Shown here: in pieces, positions 9,560 to 18,528 of the stretch
Layout: each line of letters begins with the position of its first letter
How positions within the stretch are numbered: the stretch's first letter is position 1
Source of the DNA: Moritella sp.
Lineage (GTDB): Bacteria; Pseudomonadota; Gammaproteobacteria; Enterobacterales; Moritellaceae
Assembly: GCF_013215705.1 (NCBI RefSeq)
Contig: NZ_JABSQR010000009.1
Coordinates: 62,001 to 126,000, forward strand
Reading direction: 5' to 3'
DNA: 64,000 bases
The notes under the pieces: model-generated
Told to the model about the DNA's origin: nothing
Seen by the model: only the letters and a program-made list of their open reading frames with translations
Database searches by the model: none
Made by a program: the position numbers and the translations under genes

Positions 9560-10561
9560 TTAAAAAACCTTACCTTGTATCGTCAAATTGGGTTTACCAA
9601 CACGCATAAATAAAGAAAGCAACAGCGTGATAAAACCTACATGCCAGGTTAATAAGGTATTAGCTGCACTTTTCATATTTTTTTTCCGCACTGAAAACAT
9701 AATAAAAATAGCAAACCAACTAGCAATAAATATCAATATCGAGCCACTAACACTAATCAGTGTAAAATAATTAACAGTGGCCAAACCAGCTAAAATTAAA
9801 GCATTGAGAATTAGCGGCATAAATAAATACCATAAATGTTTTACACATAGACTAAACCAAGGTTTACCTAAGGCACTTTTTAATAACGCACCATTGGCAA
9901 ATAGTCGGCCATTACGCCACAAACGACATATTCGCTGTAAATTTCCTTCTCTATGCCCAGTATGCATGACCGAATTTACTGGCAAACGTTTTAACAACCA
10001 ATTTTGACTCAATAACCTAACCCCTAACTCAAATTCTTCTCGTGCAAGCAGTGCCGAATGAGAGAAGTAGCCAACGCTATCAATAGCCTTTTTACGATAA
10101 AAACCACCGCCGCCTAAGTGCTTTTCATTTTTAATCAATGACATTTCTCCGTAAACGGCAGCTCGCCTTCTGTCTTCGTCTGACATATATTGGGTATCAA
10201 CCAACTTTCCTGCAACTCCCGCAACTTGTGAATTTTCACGCAAGTATTTCATTGCTTCAACAAGAAATCCCTCACAGAGTTCCATATCGCCATCAAGTAA
10301 ATACAAGTATTCACCTGAAGCATGTTGATAACCTAGTTGGGGTGCAGCACCACAACCAACATCAGCTTGATTTTCAAACTGAACAATTTTCACTGGATAT
10401 TGTTTGGCTATTTCAATGGTTTTATCTGTTGATAATGAATCAACCAAGATAATTTCACTGGCATAGGATTTAGCTTCTCCTATACACGACTCAATACACG
10501 CCGCAATATTACGCTCTTCATTTAATGCTTTAATAATAAAAGTTATTTCTATATCTTTCAT
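9560..10561 (-). CDS. Glycosyltransferase family 2 with C-terminal membrane segments
   Basis: 333 residues. The GT-A domain starts ITFIIKALNEERNIAACIESC, with VDSLSTDKTIEIA and a DxD-like YLLDGDMEL near residue 93. HTGHREGNLQRICRLWRNGR follows the catalytic domain. Two to three hydrophobic segments (about 245-315) should anchor it in the inner membrane. It is expected to add a sugar to the lipid-linked EPS intermediate; specificity is unknown. It lies in the galU operon, 32 bases downstream of the pyruvyltransferase-like gene. Confidence 0.9.
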   Translation of the reverse strand: MKDIEITFIIKALNEERNIAACIESCIGEAKSYASEIILVDSLSTDKTIEIAKQYPVKIVQFENQADVGCGAAPQLGYQHASGEYLYLLDGDMELCEGFLVEAMKYLRENSQVAGVAGKLVDTQYMSDEDRRRAAVYGEMSLIKNEKHLGGGGFYRKKAIDSVGYFSHSALLAREEFELGVRLLSQNWLLKRLPVNSVMHTGHREGNLQRICRLWRNGRLFANGALLKSALGKPWFSLCVKHLWYLFMPLILNALILAGLATVNYFTLISVSGSILIFIASWFAIFIMFSVRKKNMKSAANTLLTWHVGFITLLLSLFMRVGKPNLTIQGKVF

Positions 10562-10593
10562 CGGTGTATCCAGTTTTGTCTAAAGTCGTAAAA

Positions 10594-11703
10594 TTACGCT
10601 AATGCGTCAGCCAAAAATGTAGCTGACGAGCCTCTAAGCTCGGCCAGTTTTGTATTTACCTGTGCATAATCAATTTTCATTAACTCTTGAGTTAACTCAA
10701 CAGGGTCAACATCACCACGATAAATATGATGCGTTAGCTCTAATAACGAAAGTAAACTTTCTAGACGAGTTAAGCCTCTATTATCGTTAGGGTAATATAT
10801 AAATGGAACTTCAAACAAAATAGCAAAACAAACACAATGAAATGAATCGGTAATAACCAATTTACTTTCTTTAATATTTCGTAACCAGCTATCAACGGGC
10901 CTGTAATAATGTGAACGCCCTTTTGACGAATAATATATATTCTTCTCGGTAAAGTTTAATATTGCAGCAGCATTGTTAATAAACGCCTCAAAATCACTGT
11001 CAACATCTAATTTGTAGTAAACAAGATCGGCTGTATAATCTTCTGATTTATCACCGATAATGTCATCAAAAAAGGCACGACCAACTAATAAGGTTGGATC
11101 TAATACATGCTCAGCATTTACCATGAAGGTATTTTTACAAATATCGACACCAGATTTTTCTCTTACAGAAATAGCATCAAAAGATTGAATTTCGGTGGCA
11201 ATTTTAGCCGTATCTTCTTTATTCAATTCCCAAAAATCATTACCAAAACTTGCCGCATAAGAAATTTTTTTAACCCCCGCATCTAAAAATGCTAAAAAAT
11301 AAACTAAAGAAGAGTTACCTGTATATGACGGACGCCATACTTGATCACTACCAACAATGGCATGGCTATAACTTAAATCTGCTTGGCTAAGTTCATCAAA
11401 AGTGTGAAACGTTTTAGCACTTGTCGGCAGCCACTTATCTCTAAATTCTTGAAATATTTCAGGGTTAACAAATAAGTCATGTGTTATTTTTTGTTCTTTT
11501 AGGCCTAAATCCATCAAAATAGCTTTGATATGGCTTTTTAATTTAGCCTTCCACTTAACCTTAGCCCTTTTAGGCATAAAGTTAATATGTTCAGATTGAT
11601 AACCTAATTCATTTGTCACATAACAATGTAAAGCCGCCGCCTGTAACACTGCACCATAGTTATGGTTTGAGTAATGATAATTAACAATGCCAATTTTTTT
11701 CAT
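10594..11703 (-). CDS. Polysaccharide pyruvyl transferase family protein
   Basis: 369 residues matching the PS_pyruv_trans fold: IGIVNYHYSNHNYGAVLQA at the N terminus, AIVGSDQVWRPSYTG, KISYAASFG, and LVITDSFHCVCFAILF near the C terminus. Family members put ketal-linked pyruvate from phosphoenolpyruvate on sugars, adding negative charge. The gene follows the nitroreductase-family gene by 48 bases. The exact substrate is not visible, and some relatives in the family are not proven pyruvyltransferases. Confidence 0.88.
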   Translation of the reverse strand: MKKIGIVNYHYSNHNYGAVLQAAALHCYVTNELGYQSEHINFMPKRAKVKWKAKLKSHIKAILMDLGLKEQKITHDLFVNPEIFQEFRDKWLPTSAKTFHTFDELSQADLSYSHAIVGSDQVWRPSYTGNSSLVYFLAFLDAGVKKISYAASFGNDFWELNKEDTAKIATEIQSFDAISVREKSGVDICKNTFMVNAEHVLDPTLLVGRAFFDDIIGDKSEDYTADLVYYKLDVDSDFEAFINNAAAILNFTEKNIYYSSKGRSHYYRPVDSWLRNIKESKLVITDSFHCVCFAILFEVPFIYYPNDNRGLTRLESLLSLLELTHHIYRGDVDPVELTQELMKIDYAQVNTKLAELRGSSATFLADALA

Positions 11704-11751
11704 ATAGCCCTCTAAAGTAATTCCTTTATAAATAACCGTTTCACTCTTTAT

Positions 11752-12792
11752 TTAAATAACACGTAAAACATCGTCTAAATCACGACGGGGTGATCTAGGT
11801 ACTAGCGTTTCATCTGGTGCATAACCGATAGCAATGAGCATAATAATTCGTAACGAAGGATCTAACGCTAAAAGTTTATGGGCGGCTTTATCTGCTTTAG
11901 GTTTTACACACCAGTTCAAACAGCAAGAACTTATATTGTGTGACTTCAAGGCTAAAATAAAACTCATTGAAAATAAGCCACCATCAACATAGGGCTCATG
12001 TCGCTCTGTTGCGCCAAAAAAACAACTTGCATCAGTCAATATTACCGCGATATGTGGCGCTAAGTGACCAAAGCCAACATTACCATTTTGATGGGATAAC
12101 AATTTTTGTTTTAATACAGGATCACTGACGATGGTTACCTTTACCGGCTGTCTGTTACATGCAGAAGGTGATAATTGACTTATACGCACAACATTTTCAA
12201 GCAACTCACTAGCGACTGGCTCAGCTGAAAATGCTCTGACACTTCTACGTGCATTCATTAATAATGAAAATTGCTCACTGTAATTTATTTCATCTACATC
12301 GAGTTGTGTTATTTCACAAGGGGTGTTGTATGCGCTTCGTTCACAACTATAAGTTGTTAAAAAGGTTTCTAGCTCGTTTGTAATAACATTATTAGCATCT
12401 AGCTTGTAATCAACAATTCGATCGTAATAACTTTGCAGCGTGCCAATGGCACCACGGTAAATAGAATCTTTTTCATCAACAACTTCGGTGCGTTGCCACT
12501 TACTAATCAGTACCATTGTCGCCCGTGCTGGCGCTAAGCCAAAAAGCCTTTTAGGCCCAGGCATTACTAAGCCTTTTTCTAATTTATGATATTGAAATAA
12601 CAGCTCTGAGCTAATAATTGATCTTTTTGCATTAGCCACAGTCCAATGCATGGCTTTATAGTCTTGAGAGATATCATACAAATAGTAGCGTAGCTTAACG
12701 ACTCTCAACATTTCAGTTTTTGTACGATAATATACGCCCCATATTAAAGGAGATTTTTGTAAAATCTGTTTCAAATTACTTTTTAATGACAA
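11752..12792 (-). CDS. Nitroreductase-family flavoprotein of the EPS operon
   Basis: 346 residues. A roughly 170-residue N-terminal extension contains FQYHKLEKGLVMPGPKRLFG. The nitroreductase domain follows: NARRSVRAFSAEPV, ISQLSPSACNRQPVKVTIV (FMN-binding), YVDGGLFSMSFILALKSH and LIAIGYAPDE. Such genes often sit beside pyruvyltransferase-family genes in polysaccharide clusters, but the reaction is, to my knowledge, not established. It is probably FMN-dependent and cytosolic. The sequence supports the fold but not a substrate. Confidence 0.85.
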   Translation of the reverse strand: MSLKSNLKQILQKSPLIWGVYYRTKTEMLRVVKLRYYLYDISQDYKAMHWTVANAKRSIISSELLFQYHKLEKGLVMPGPKRLFGLAPARATMVLISKWQRTEVVDEKDSIYRGAIGTLQSYYDRIVDYKLDANNVITNELETFLTTYSCERSAYNTPCEITQLDVDEINYSEQFSLLMNARRSVRAFSAEPVASELLENVVRISQLSPSACNRQPVKVTIVSDPVLKQKLLSHQNGNVGFGHLAPHIAVILTDASCFFGATERHEPYVDGGLFSMSFILALKSHNISSCCLNWCVKPKADKAAHKLLALDPSLRIIMLIAIGYAPDETLVPRSPRRDLDDVLRVI

Positions 12793-12823
12793 AATTTAAC
12801 TCCTATAAATTTACAATTAAAAT

Positions 12824-12853
12824 AACTGTTCAGATATTATTTTCTGAACAGTT
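12824..12853 (-). other. Inverted repeat at the wzx stop codon
   Basis: Perfect 10-base arms AACTGTTCAG (12824-12833) and CTGAACAGTT (12844-12853) around a 10-base loop that contains the wzx stop. On the minus strand the stem is followed by ATTTTAATT. It may be a weak terminator or attenuator between wzx and the nitroreductase-family gene. Confidence 0.45.
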
Positions 12854-14303
12854 TTAGTTTTTTAAAACCACCAATAATCAGAAACCATGAAATAGCGAGT
12901 ACAGCAATTAAAGAGTAAGTTAGAAGAATACTATCAAAAGAAGATATAACGATTGCAGCAACTACATGAAACAAAATTAGCGGCATTATATTAATGGTAA
13001 GTACAGATAGCAGTGATTGTACTTGTTGCACACACCTTAATAATAATCCCATAGCGACAACGTTCATAAACGTAGAGGCTATGGCATATATAAGCACTGT
13101 TTTAGCTAAATCGTAATCTAGGTAAATACACAGAAGTAACGTGCCAATTCGAACGAAAAAGTTACCAACATGAAAGATTAAACGCGTATGTTGTTTATTC
13201 ATCACATCGAATAAACCACCAAATGCTTGTACCAACAGTGTCGACATAGCAAAGTACGATAAAAAGCTGGCTAAGACTCCGGCATCCCCCCACTTGTCGC
13301 CTAAAACAATAACAAATAAAGAATCACCGACAACCGATAACACGGAAAAAGGGATCAATAAAAAAGCAAATAGTACCGTAAAAAAAACATTGGTATTTTT
13401 CTTGATTTTATCTATATCATCATTAGCTTTATCTTCTGAAATTTTTTGCATAAATGTTTTTGATATGGCACTACCAAGCGCTGTAACCGGTATATTAACC
13501 AAGCGATTAGCGATGGCAAACAACCCTGCGGCTACGGAAGAAAAGTAAGCGGCAACAATTATAACCGGTAGCTGTAACATGCTATTAATTAACAGCATTG
13601 AAGGAGTATTGTATTGCAGATAACGCTTATATTTAGTAACAATAAAACCATTGGATATAGTTGTATTTTTCTGACCTTGATAACGCTTTAATGTTGGTAG
13701 TAAATAGAAAATAGCGAACACACTTGCAATCACTCTCGCTAAGATCAAATTACCAACAAAGGCATAACCACTAAAGCCACTTAAAATAGCAATACCTCTA
13801 TCAGATATCCCCTCGACTACTTTCGAGGTGCTAACCTTACCAAAAACCTTAACTCGAACGCCCAAATAAGTAATAGTGACATAAATACTTTGTAATAAAA
13901 CTAACAGTGGAATCGAATATACAATTAAAGGATTAGATTTAATCTTTAACAAAGAGACTACATCTTCATTAAAAAAATAGAGCGCTATACTGATAAACAA
14001 ACAAAAAACGTAAGTAAGAGATAAAGACAACCTAAATATCTTAATAGCTTCGTCTTCGCTTTTTGGAATTAAAATAGCTAAGTGCAGACTAAGCGTAGAG
14101 AGCGTCGCCAAAATAAGGCTTATCGCAAGTAAAGATGAAAACTCACCGTAGGCTTCTACGCTATATAGACGGGTAATAATTGGGATCGCAATAATTCCAA
14201 TTATTTGACCAATAGTATTTCCAACTAAAAGTTTACTTGTGTTTTTAATAAAATTTGAAGGCATATGTGTCATTCCTAATCTATCACTGAATATCTGGAT
14301 CAT
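12837..14303 (-). CDS. Wzx-type oligosaccharide flippase
   Basis: A 488-residue polytopic membrane protein with about 12-14 hydrophobic segments. Near the N terminus it has FIKNTSKLLVGNTIGQIIGIIAIPIITRLYSVEAYGEFS, typical of the MOP/PST flippase family. It moves undecaprenyl-linked repeat units across the inner membrane. The first Met may not be the true start; the Met at residue 14 (MPSNFIKNTS) is a good alternative. The 5' end overlaps wzy by 20 bases. Confidence 0.92.
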   Translation of the reverse strand: MIQIFSDRLGMTHMPSNFIKNTSKLLVGNTIGQIIGIIAIPIITRLYSVEAYGEFSSLLAISLILATLSTLSLHLAILIPKSEDEAIKIFRLSLSLTYVFCLFISIALYFFNEDVVSLLKIKSNPLIVYSIPLLVLLQSIYVTITYLGVRVKVFGKVSTSKVVEGISDRGIAILSGFSGYAFVGNLILARVIASVFAIFYLLPTLKRYQGQKNTTISNGFIVTKYKRYLQYNTPSMLLINSMLQLPVIIVAAYFSSVAAGLFAIANRLVNIPVTALGSAISKTFMQKISEDKANDDIDKIKKNTNVFFTVLFAFLLIPFSVLSVVGDSLFVIVLGDKWGDAGVLASFLSYFAMSTLLVQAFGGLFDVMNKQHTRLIFHVGNFFVRIGTLLLCIYLDYDLAKTVLIYAIASTFMNVVAMGLLLRCVQQVQSLLSVLTINIMPLILFHVVAAIVISSFDSILLTYSLIAVLAISWFLIIGGFKKLKLFRK

Positions 14304-15579
14304 TCATCATTTCAGTTCGAAATAACCACATGAAATAAAGTAATACGCCACCAATACTGATACACCAGGAAGCAGTAAAAAAGCTAATTGGTAATAACGA
14401 TAATGTAAATGACATTAAAAAAGCATATGTTGCAGCGGAGTATGGATCTGTATTATCGGTTTTTCTGTAGTATTGAAAATATGTTTTCATAGACTGAAAA
14501 GTAAACACTATCCATATTATAAATCCAAAAGGCCCAAACTGAAATAAGGACGAATAAGCACCCGCATCTACAATATTGTTATGATCTTCTGAATTTAATA
14601 TATTGTTTATTGAACCATTAGAAGACATAGAACCTATACCCAACCCTCCACTTTGAATATATGTATCATAGAAATGTGACACTGTTTCAAAACGAACATA
14701 GATATTACTTTCTGAATCATGCAGTGACATATTTGATAAACCTTCGATATGTTCAGAAAAAACAATTGGAAATACGAATGCAACAGCTAAAAAAACCATC
14801 ACATATAATCTAAATGATTTCTTTGTCAGCCCTTTAATATACATAAGTGTAAGAGTTGCAACGCCCATAGCAAGAAACCCCATGCGACTCTCCATAATAA
14901 ATGCTTGAACTAAAAATAATAATCCAGCGGTTATCAATAAAATTTGGTTTTCTTTTTTAGTTCTGCTCCCTGTTATCAAAAGGGCTACTACAGCAACAAA
15001 ACCAAAGATCACCTCATTTTTAAGAAGAACAATTCGTCTTACATCGAGTGAAAAAAAAGCGGAACGCCTTTGATATTCATCTAGGAAGGCCAAGTTACTG
15101 ATTCGATCTATTATCAGTAAAGTAGATATTAATATTGCAACCCATATAAACGACCAAATAATTTCTTTACTCGTATATTTAAAAAAATACATAAAATAAA
15201 AAACAAATATTGGAGAAAAAACATAAAGAGAGGGAAGCCAATCCTTCATAGGTTTCACAAATACGAAATTAGCAGATATAAAAGACACAACAAAAAAAAC
15301 AAAAAAGGCCAAAATCGGATAGTAAAAACTCTTAATTTCACAAAAATCTTTATCTCTAGCTAATCTAAATACAGATAAAAATAAAAAACAGATCATCGAA
15401 AAAGCGAATAGCCAAGCGCCTAACACCGTATCAAAGCCAATTAACTTTGTAATAAGACCATCACTTTCAAAAACAATTAAGCACATCAAAGTCACTTTGA
15501 AATAAGAAATTTTATTTTCTTTAATAGAATTAAATAAATTGTTTTCTGGTTTATCAATACGCTTTAAATCAGTCATCAT
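14284..15579 (-). CDS. Wzy-type polysaccharide polymerase (O-antigen polymerase/ligase family)
   Basis: A 431-residue polytopic membrane protein with about 10-12 hydrophobic segments and a large loop before the last helices (GGLGIGSMSSNGSINNILNSEDHNNIVDAGAYS). MESRMGFLAMG matches the conserved R-containing segment of Wzy_C proteins. It polymerises repeat units in the periplasm. It lies between the ugd remnant and wzx, overlapping each slightly. A second family member is at 21737-23041. Confidence 0.85.
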   Translation of the reverse strand: MMTDLKRIDKPENNLFNSIKENKISYFKVTLMCLIVFESDGLITKLIGFDTVLGAWLFAFSMICFLFLSVFRLARDKDFCEIKSFYYPILAFFVFFVVSFISANFVFVKPMKDWLPSLYVFSPIFVFYFMYFFKYTSKEIIWSFIWVAILISTLLIIDRISNLAFLDEYQRRSAFFSLDVRRIVLLKNEVIFGFVAVVALLITGSRTKKENQILLITAGLLFLVQAFIMESRMGFLAMGVATLTLMYIKGLTKKSFRLYVMVFLAVAFVFPIVFSEHIEGLSNMSLHDSESNIYVRFETVSHFYDTYIQSGGLGIGSMSSNGSINNILNSEDHNNIVDAGAYSSLFQFGPFGFIIWIVFTFQSMKTYFQYYRKTDNTDPYSAATYAFLMSFTLSLLPISFFTASWCISIGGVLLYFMWLFRTEMMNDPDIQ

Positions 15580-16253
15580 TAATCACTACCAAACAAATCA
15601 CGCGTACAAACCTTATCAACCACGTCTTGCAGCGCTGTTTCCATACGGTTCGATACAATCACATCTGACATGGCTTTAAACGCGTTAAGATCAGTAATCA
15701 CTTGAGAGTTAAAGAAGGAATCTTCATTTAACACCGGTTCATAAATAATCACTTCAATGCCTTTCGCTTTAATCCGTTTCATCACGCCTTGAATAGACGA
15801 TGCGCGGAAATTATCCGAGCCAGTTTTCATGATCAGGCGATAAATACCCACCACTTTGGGCTGCTTATTGATAATAGAAAAAGCGATGTGGTCTTTAGGT
15901 AAGCAATAACCACCATAACCAAATGAGGGGTTGTTGTAGTGATTACCGATACGTGGGTCGAGTCCAACCGCTTCTACTGATGAAGTATCAAAATAATTAT
16001 TATCTGTCGGCGTCGCAATAATGACATAATCCGCATTTTCGTAAGCGTCATATTTATTGGTCGTCGCGGTTAAGTTTAAGGCTTTATTGGCGAGGAAGTC
16101 TTCTATTTCGGCATCCGCAATCGGTGATTTTCGGTCGTTAATTAATACGACTTTATCGGCAATAATATCAAACGCTATCACGTTATTATGCTGGGCTAAT
16201 AACACCGCATTCGACAGATCAACGTAGCCAGTCCCTGCTATCGTAATATTCAT
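15579..16253 (-). pseudogene. ugd: UDP-glucose 6-dehydrogenase remnant with in-frame internal deletions
   Basis: Only 224 codons against about 388 in intact Ugd. Residues 1-96 match the Rossmann domain; the reading then jumps at about 15965 straight to the GLDPRIGNHYNNPSFGYGGY catalytic segment, losing roughly 160 residues. A second gap near 15890, just after YCLPKD, removes about 25 more, and a few residues are missing near PTDNNYFDTSS. The catalytic Cys is kept, but the dinucleotide motif GTGYVGL reads GTGYVDL (Gly to Asp). The frame stays open to a normal C terminus (TRDLFGSD). It cannot fold as a full dehydrogenase, so I call it a pseudogene. An assembly artefact is unlikely to give several in-frame gaps but is not excluded. 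Confidence 0.9.
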
Positions 16254-16274
16254 AAACGTCCCTGATGTATAAAG

Positions 16275-16325
16275 ATGACAGACTCCGCTGTCATTTATTG
16301 CCAGTAGTTTTGTCTAAAACTACTG
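16275..16325 (-). other. Two consecutive hairpins in the galU-ugd gap
   Basis: CAGTAGTTTT (16302-16311) pairs perfectly with AAAACTACTG (16316-16325) around a 4-base loop. ATGACAG (16275-16281) pairs with CTGTCAT (16288-16294) around a 6-base loop. Neither has a good U-tract on the minus strand. They may stabilise the galU message 3' end or attenuate downstream transcription. Confidence 0.5.
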
Positions 16326-16341
16326 TGTCTAACCTAAATTA

Positions 16342-17211
16342 TTATGATTGCTTTTCGGTTTTCTTTTTACCTAATTCTGCTTTAGAATCTTGCAGATATA
16401 CGTTTTCGTAGCAGTAGTTGATCGCATCGATGTAGCCCTCTACTGAGCCACAGTCAAACCGCTTACCTTTAAATTTGTATGCAATGACACACCCTTCTTG
16501 CGCTTGTTTTAATAATGCGTCGGTGATTTGGATCTCTCCCCCTTTACCGGGTTGGGTATTCTCAATGTACTCAAAGATATCTGGCGTCAGAATATAACGG
16601 CCAATAATCGCAAGGTTGCTTGGTTCAGTACCTTTCGCGGGTTTTTCTACCATGTCAGTAACACGGTAGAGATCGTCACGAATTTGGTCACCGGCAATAA
16701 CACCATACTTATGAATATCATCAGCAGGTACCTCTTCCACGGCAATAATCGAACAACGGAATTGCTTGTACAGTGCCACCATTTGTTCGAGCACGCCTTT
16801 GCCTTCATTGACACAAAGGTCATCGGCAAGTACCACCGCAAACGGTTCGTCACCCACAAGTTCCCGTCCCGTTAAAATGGCATGACCTAAACCTTTCATT
16901 TCACTTTGACGAATGTAAGTAAAGTGCGCCGATTCGATAATTTCACGAATATCATCAAGTAACTCTTCTTTGTTGGTACCCTTGATTTGATCTTCTAACT
17001 CGTAGTTTTTATCAAAATGGTCCATTAATGAATGTTTGCCGCGACCCGTCACAATACACATGCCGTTCATACCCGCTTCAATCGCTTCATCAACGCCGTA
17101 TTCAATTAACGGCTTATTGACGACAGGCATCATTTCTTTTGGCATTGATTTGGTGGCGGGTAAAAAACGTGTGCCGTAACCAGCTGCAGGGAATAAACAT
17201 TTTTTGATCAT
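16342..17211 (-). CDS. galU: UTP--glucose-1-phosphate uridylyltransferase
   Basis: Makes UDP-glucose from UTP and glucose-1-phosphate for EPS and other glycans. 289 residues, normal length. The nucleotidyltransferase signature is FPAAGYGTRFLPATKSMPKEMMPVVNKPLIEYGVDEA, followed by GLGHAILTGRELVGDEPFAVVLADDLC and GKGGEIQITDALL. It is first in the minus-strand EPS operon, with an ops element 55-70 bases upstream of its start. The downstream ugd is broken, so UDP-glucuronate supply from this locus is doubtful. Confidence 0.96.
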   Translation of the reverse strand: MIKKCLFPAAGYGTRFLPATKSMPKEMMPVVNKPLIEYGVDEAIEAGMNGMCIVTGRGKHSLMDHFDKNYELEDQIKGTNKEELLDDIREIIESAHFTYIRQSEMKGLGHAILTGRELVGDEPFAVVLADDLCVNEGKGVLEQMVALYKQFRCSIIAVEEVPADDIHKYGVIAGDQIRDDLYRVTDMVEKPAKGTEPSNLAIIGRYILTPDIFEYIENTQPGKGGEIQITDALLKQAQEGCVIAYKFKGKRFDCGSVEGYIDAINYCYENVYLQDSKAELGKKKTEKQS

Positions 17212-17765
17212 GATATGTACTCTCTAGTAAGGTTAAGACATGACTCTAGGTAAAGTTAAACATTCGGCCACGCTACCGCTATTATTTGTAATTTTACAAA
17301 ACCGCTAAAACAAACGTTTACGCTGCATATTTAATACATACGTTATTATATAAAACAGAAACGCATTTACTCGCTCATAAACAGAGCCTTTAACAACAAC
17401 TAAATTCATCAACTAAGACTCTCTAAATTGTCTATTAACGTGACAAAGATAAATCACCAGCGCCATAAATACGTTACAGCACACGCATCAAACTGTCTAT
17501 AGTTCAAAGACATATATAGCGACAGGTATGTTACAGAAAGATTAAAACACCCAATTACTTAACGTCATAACCCAACATCACCAGCGCATTAGTTGACATT
17601 TCTAAATTAATTTTCAATTAATCATCACGTCTGCCAAATACGGAATAATCGCCTGATATAGTATTAGATAAGTTTGAGTGTTTGGGATGATTTACTAATA
17701 TGCTATGCTTTTTCTACTATTATTTTAGCTATGATTTGAGCTGACAGAATGGATCTTTATAATTC
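17212..17765. promoter_or_regulatory. Divergent control region between galU and lapG-like genes
   Basis: 554 bases without a gene. On the minus side it holds the ops element (17266-17280), preceded by a small palindrome TTGTAA-AA-TTACAA, and must hold the galU operon promoter. On the plus side a TTGACA at 17593-17598 is a possible -35 with no good -10 at standard spacing. AT-rich throughout. I saw no riboswitch core. Confidence 0.45.
17266..17280 (-). promoter_or_regulatory. ops element (RfaH recruitment site) in the galU leader
   Basis: The minus strand reads AGCGGTAGCGTGGCC. This contains GCGGTAGCGTG, 11 of the 12 bases of the enterobacterial ops consensus GGCGGTAGCGTG. It lies in the 5' leader of a long polysaccharide operon, exactly where RfaH-dependent ops elements are found. 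RNA polymerase should pause here and load RfaH, which suppresses termination over the roughly 10-kb operon. Confidence 0.8.
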
Positions 17766-18422
17766 ATGATTTCTAAACACCTGTATTTACCCTGGTTGAT
17801 TATCGCGTTAAGCACTTCTCCAGCCACCGCATATATCAGCCAATCTTTTAGTTATGATTTTTATCACCAATTAGCATTGGAATATGGTGATGATGCCACT
17901 GCAAGAGCTAAACGCTGGCAGTCACTGCTCGAATCATCAAAATTAAGCTCGGAGTGGGATAAAGTGAATAAAATAAATAATTTTTTTAATCGTGAAATTA
18001 TTTACAAAACCGATAGGGAATTATGGAAAAAACATGACTATTGGGCTTCACCAGCCGAAACCATTGGTCAAGGCATGGGAGATTGTGAAGATTTTGTGAT
18101 TGCTAAATTCTTTAGCTTGATCGCGTTAGGCATCCCTGAAGACAAACTACGCTTAATGTACGTTCGCCATCTCAAGGTTAATCAGCCGCACATGGTATTG
18201 TTATATACCGAGAACAAAACAGCAAAAACGGTGGTATTAGACAATTTTAATCCACAGATATTACCGACCAGTTTGCGTCGAGATTTAAAACCGATTTACA
18301 GCTTTAACGGCCAAGGTCTATGGACAGCAAAGGCAAAAAGCCGAGGGAAAAAAGTAACCAATAGTCGCGGCGTATCGGCATGGCGAGATCTTGTGACAAA
18401 AATTGAAAAAAATAATATTTAA
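17766..18422 (+). CDS. LapG-like periplasmic cysteine protease (BTLCP family)
   Basis: 218 residues with a signal peptide ending near residue 22 (PATA). Bacterial transglutaminase-like Cys protease with catalytic Cys107 (GQGMGDCEDF), His142 (QPHMVLL) and Asp159 (VVLDNF). In Pseudomonas, LapG cuts the N-terminal anchor of the giant adhesin LapA and is held inactive by LapD when c-di-GMP is high. The LapD-like gene follows after 106 bases. No LapA-like adhesin or its type I exporter is in the window, so the substrate is unknown. Confidence 0.92.
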   Translation: MISKHLYLPWLIIALSTSPATAYISQSFSYDFYHQLALEYGDDATARAKRWQSLLESSKLSSEWDKVNKINNFFNREIIYKTDRELWKKHDYWASPAETIGQGMGDCEDFVIAKFFSLIALGIPEDKLRLMYVRHLKVNQPHMVLLYTENKTAKTVVLDNFNPQILPTSLRRDLKPIYSFNGQGLWTAKAKSRGKKVTNSRGVSAWRDLVTKIEKNNI

Positions 18423-18528
18423 TATTAACCGGGTAACGCTTTATGCAAATTCATTCATGATTATATTAGCTAAGCCACTATTTTAACTTATATCTGATAC
18501 TCTGCTAGCATCACGCCTCAATTATAAA

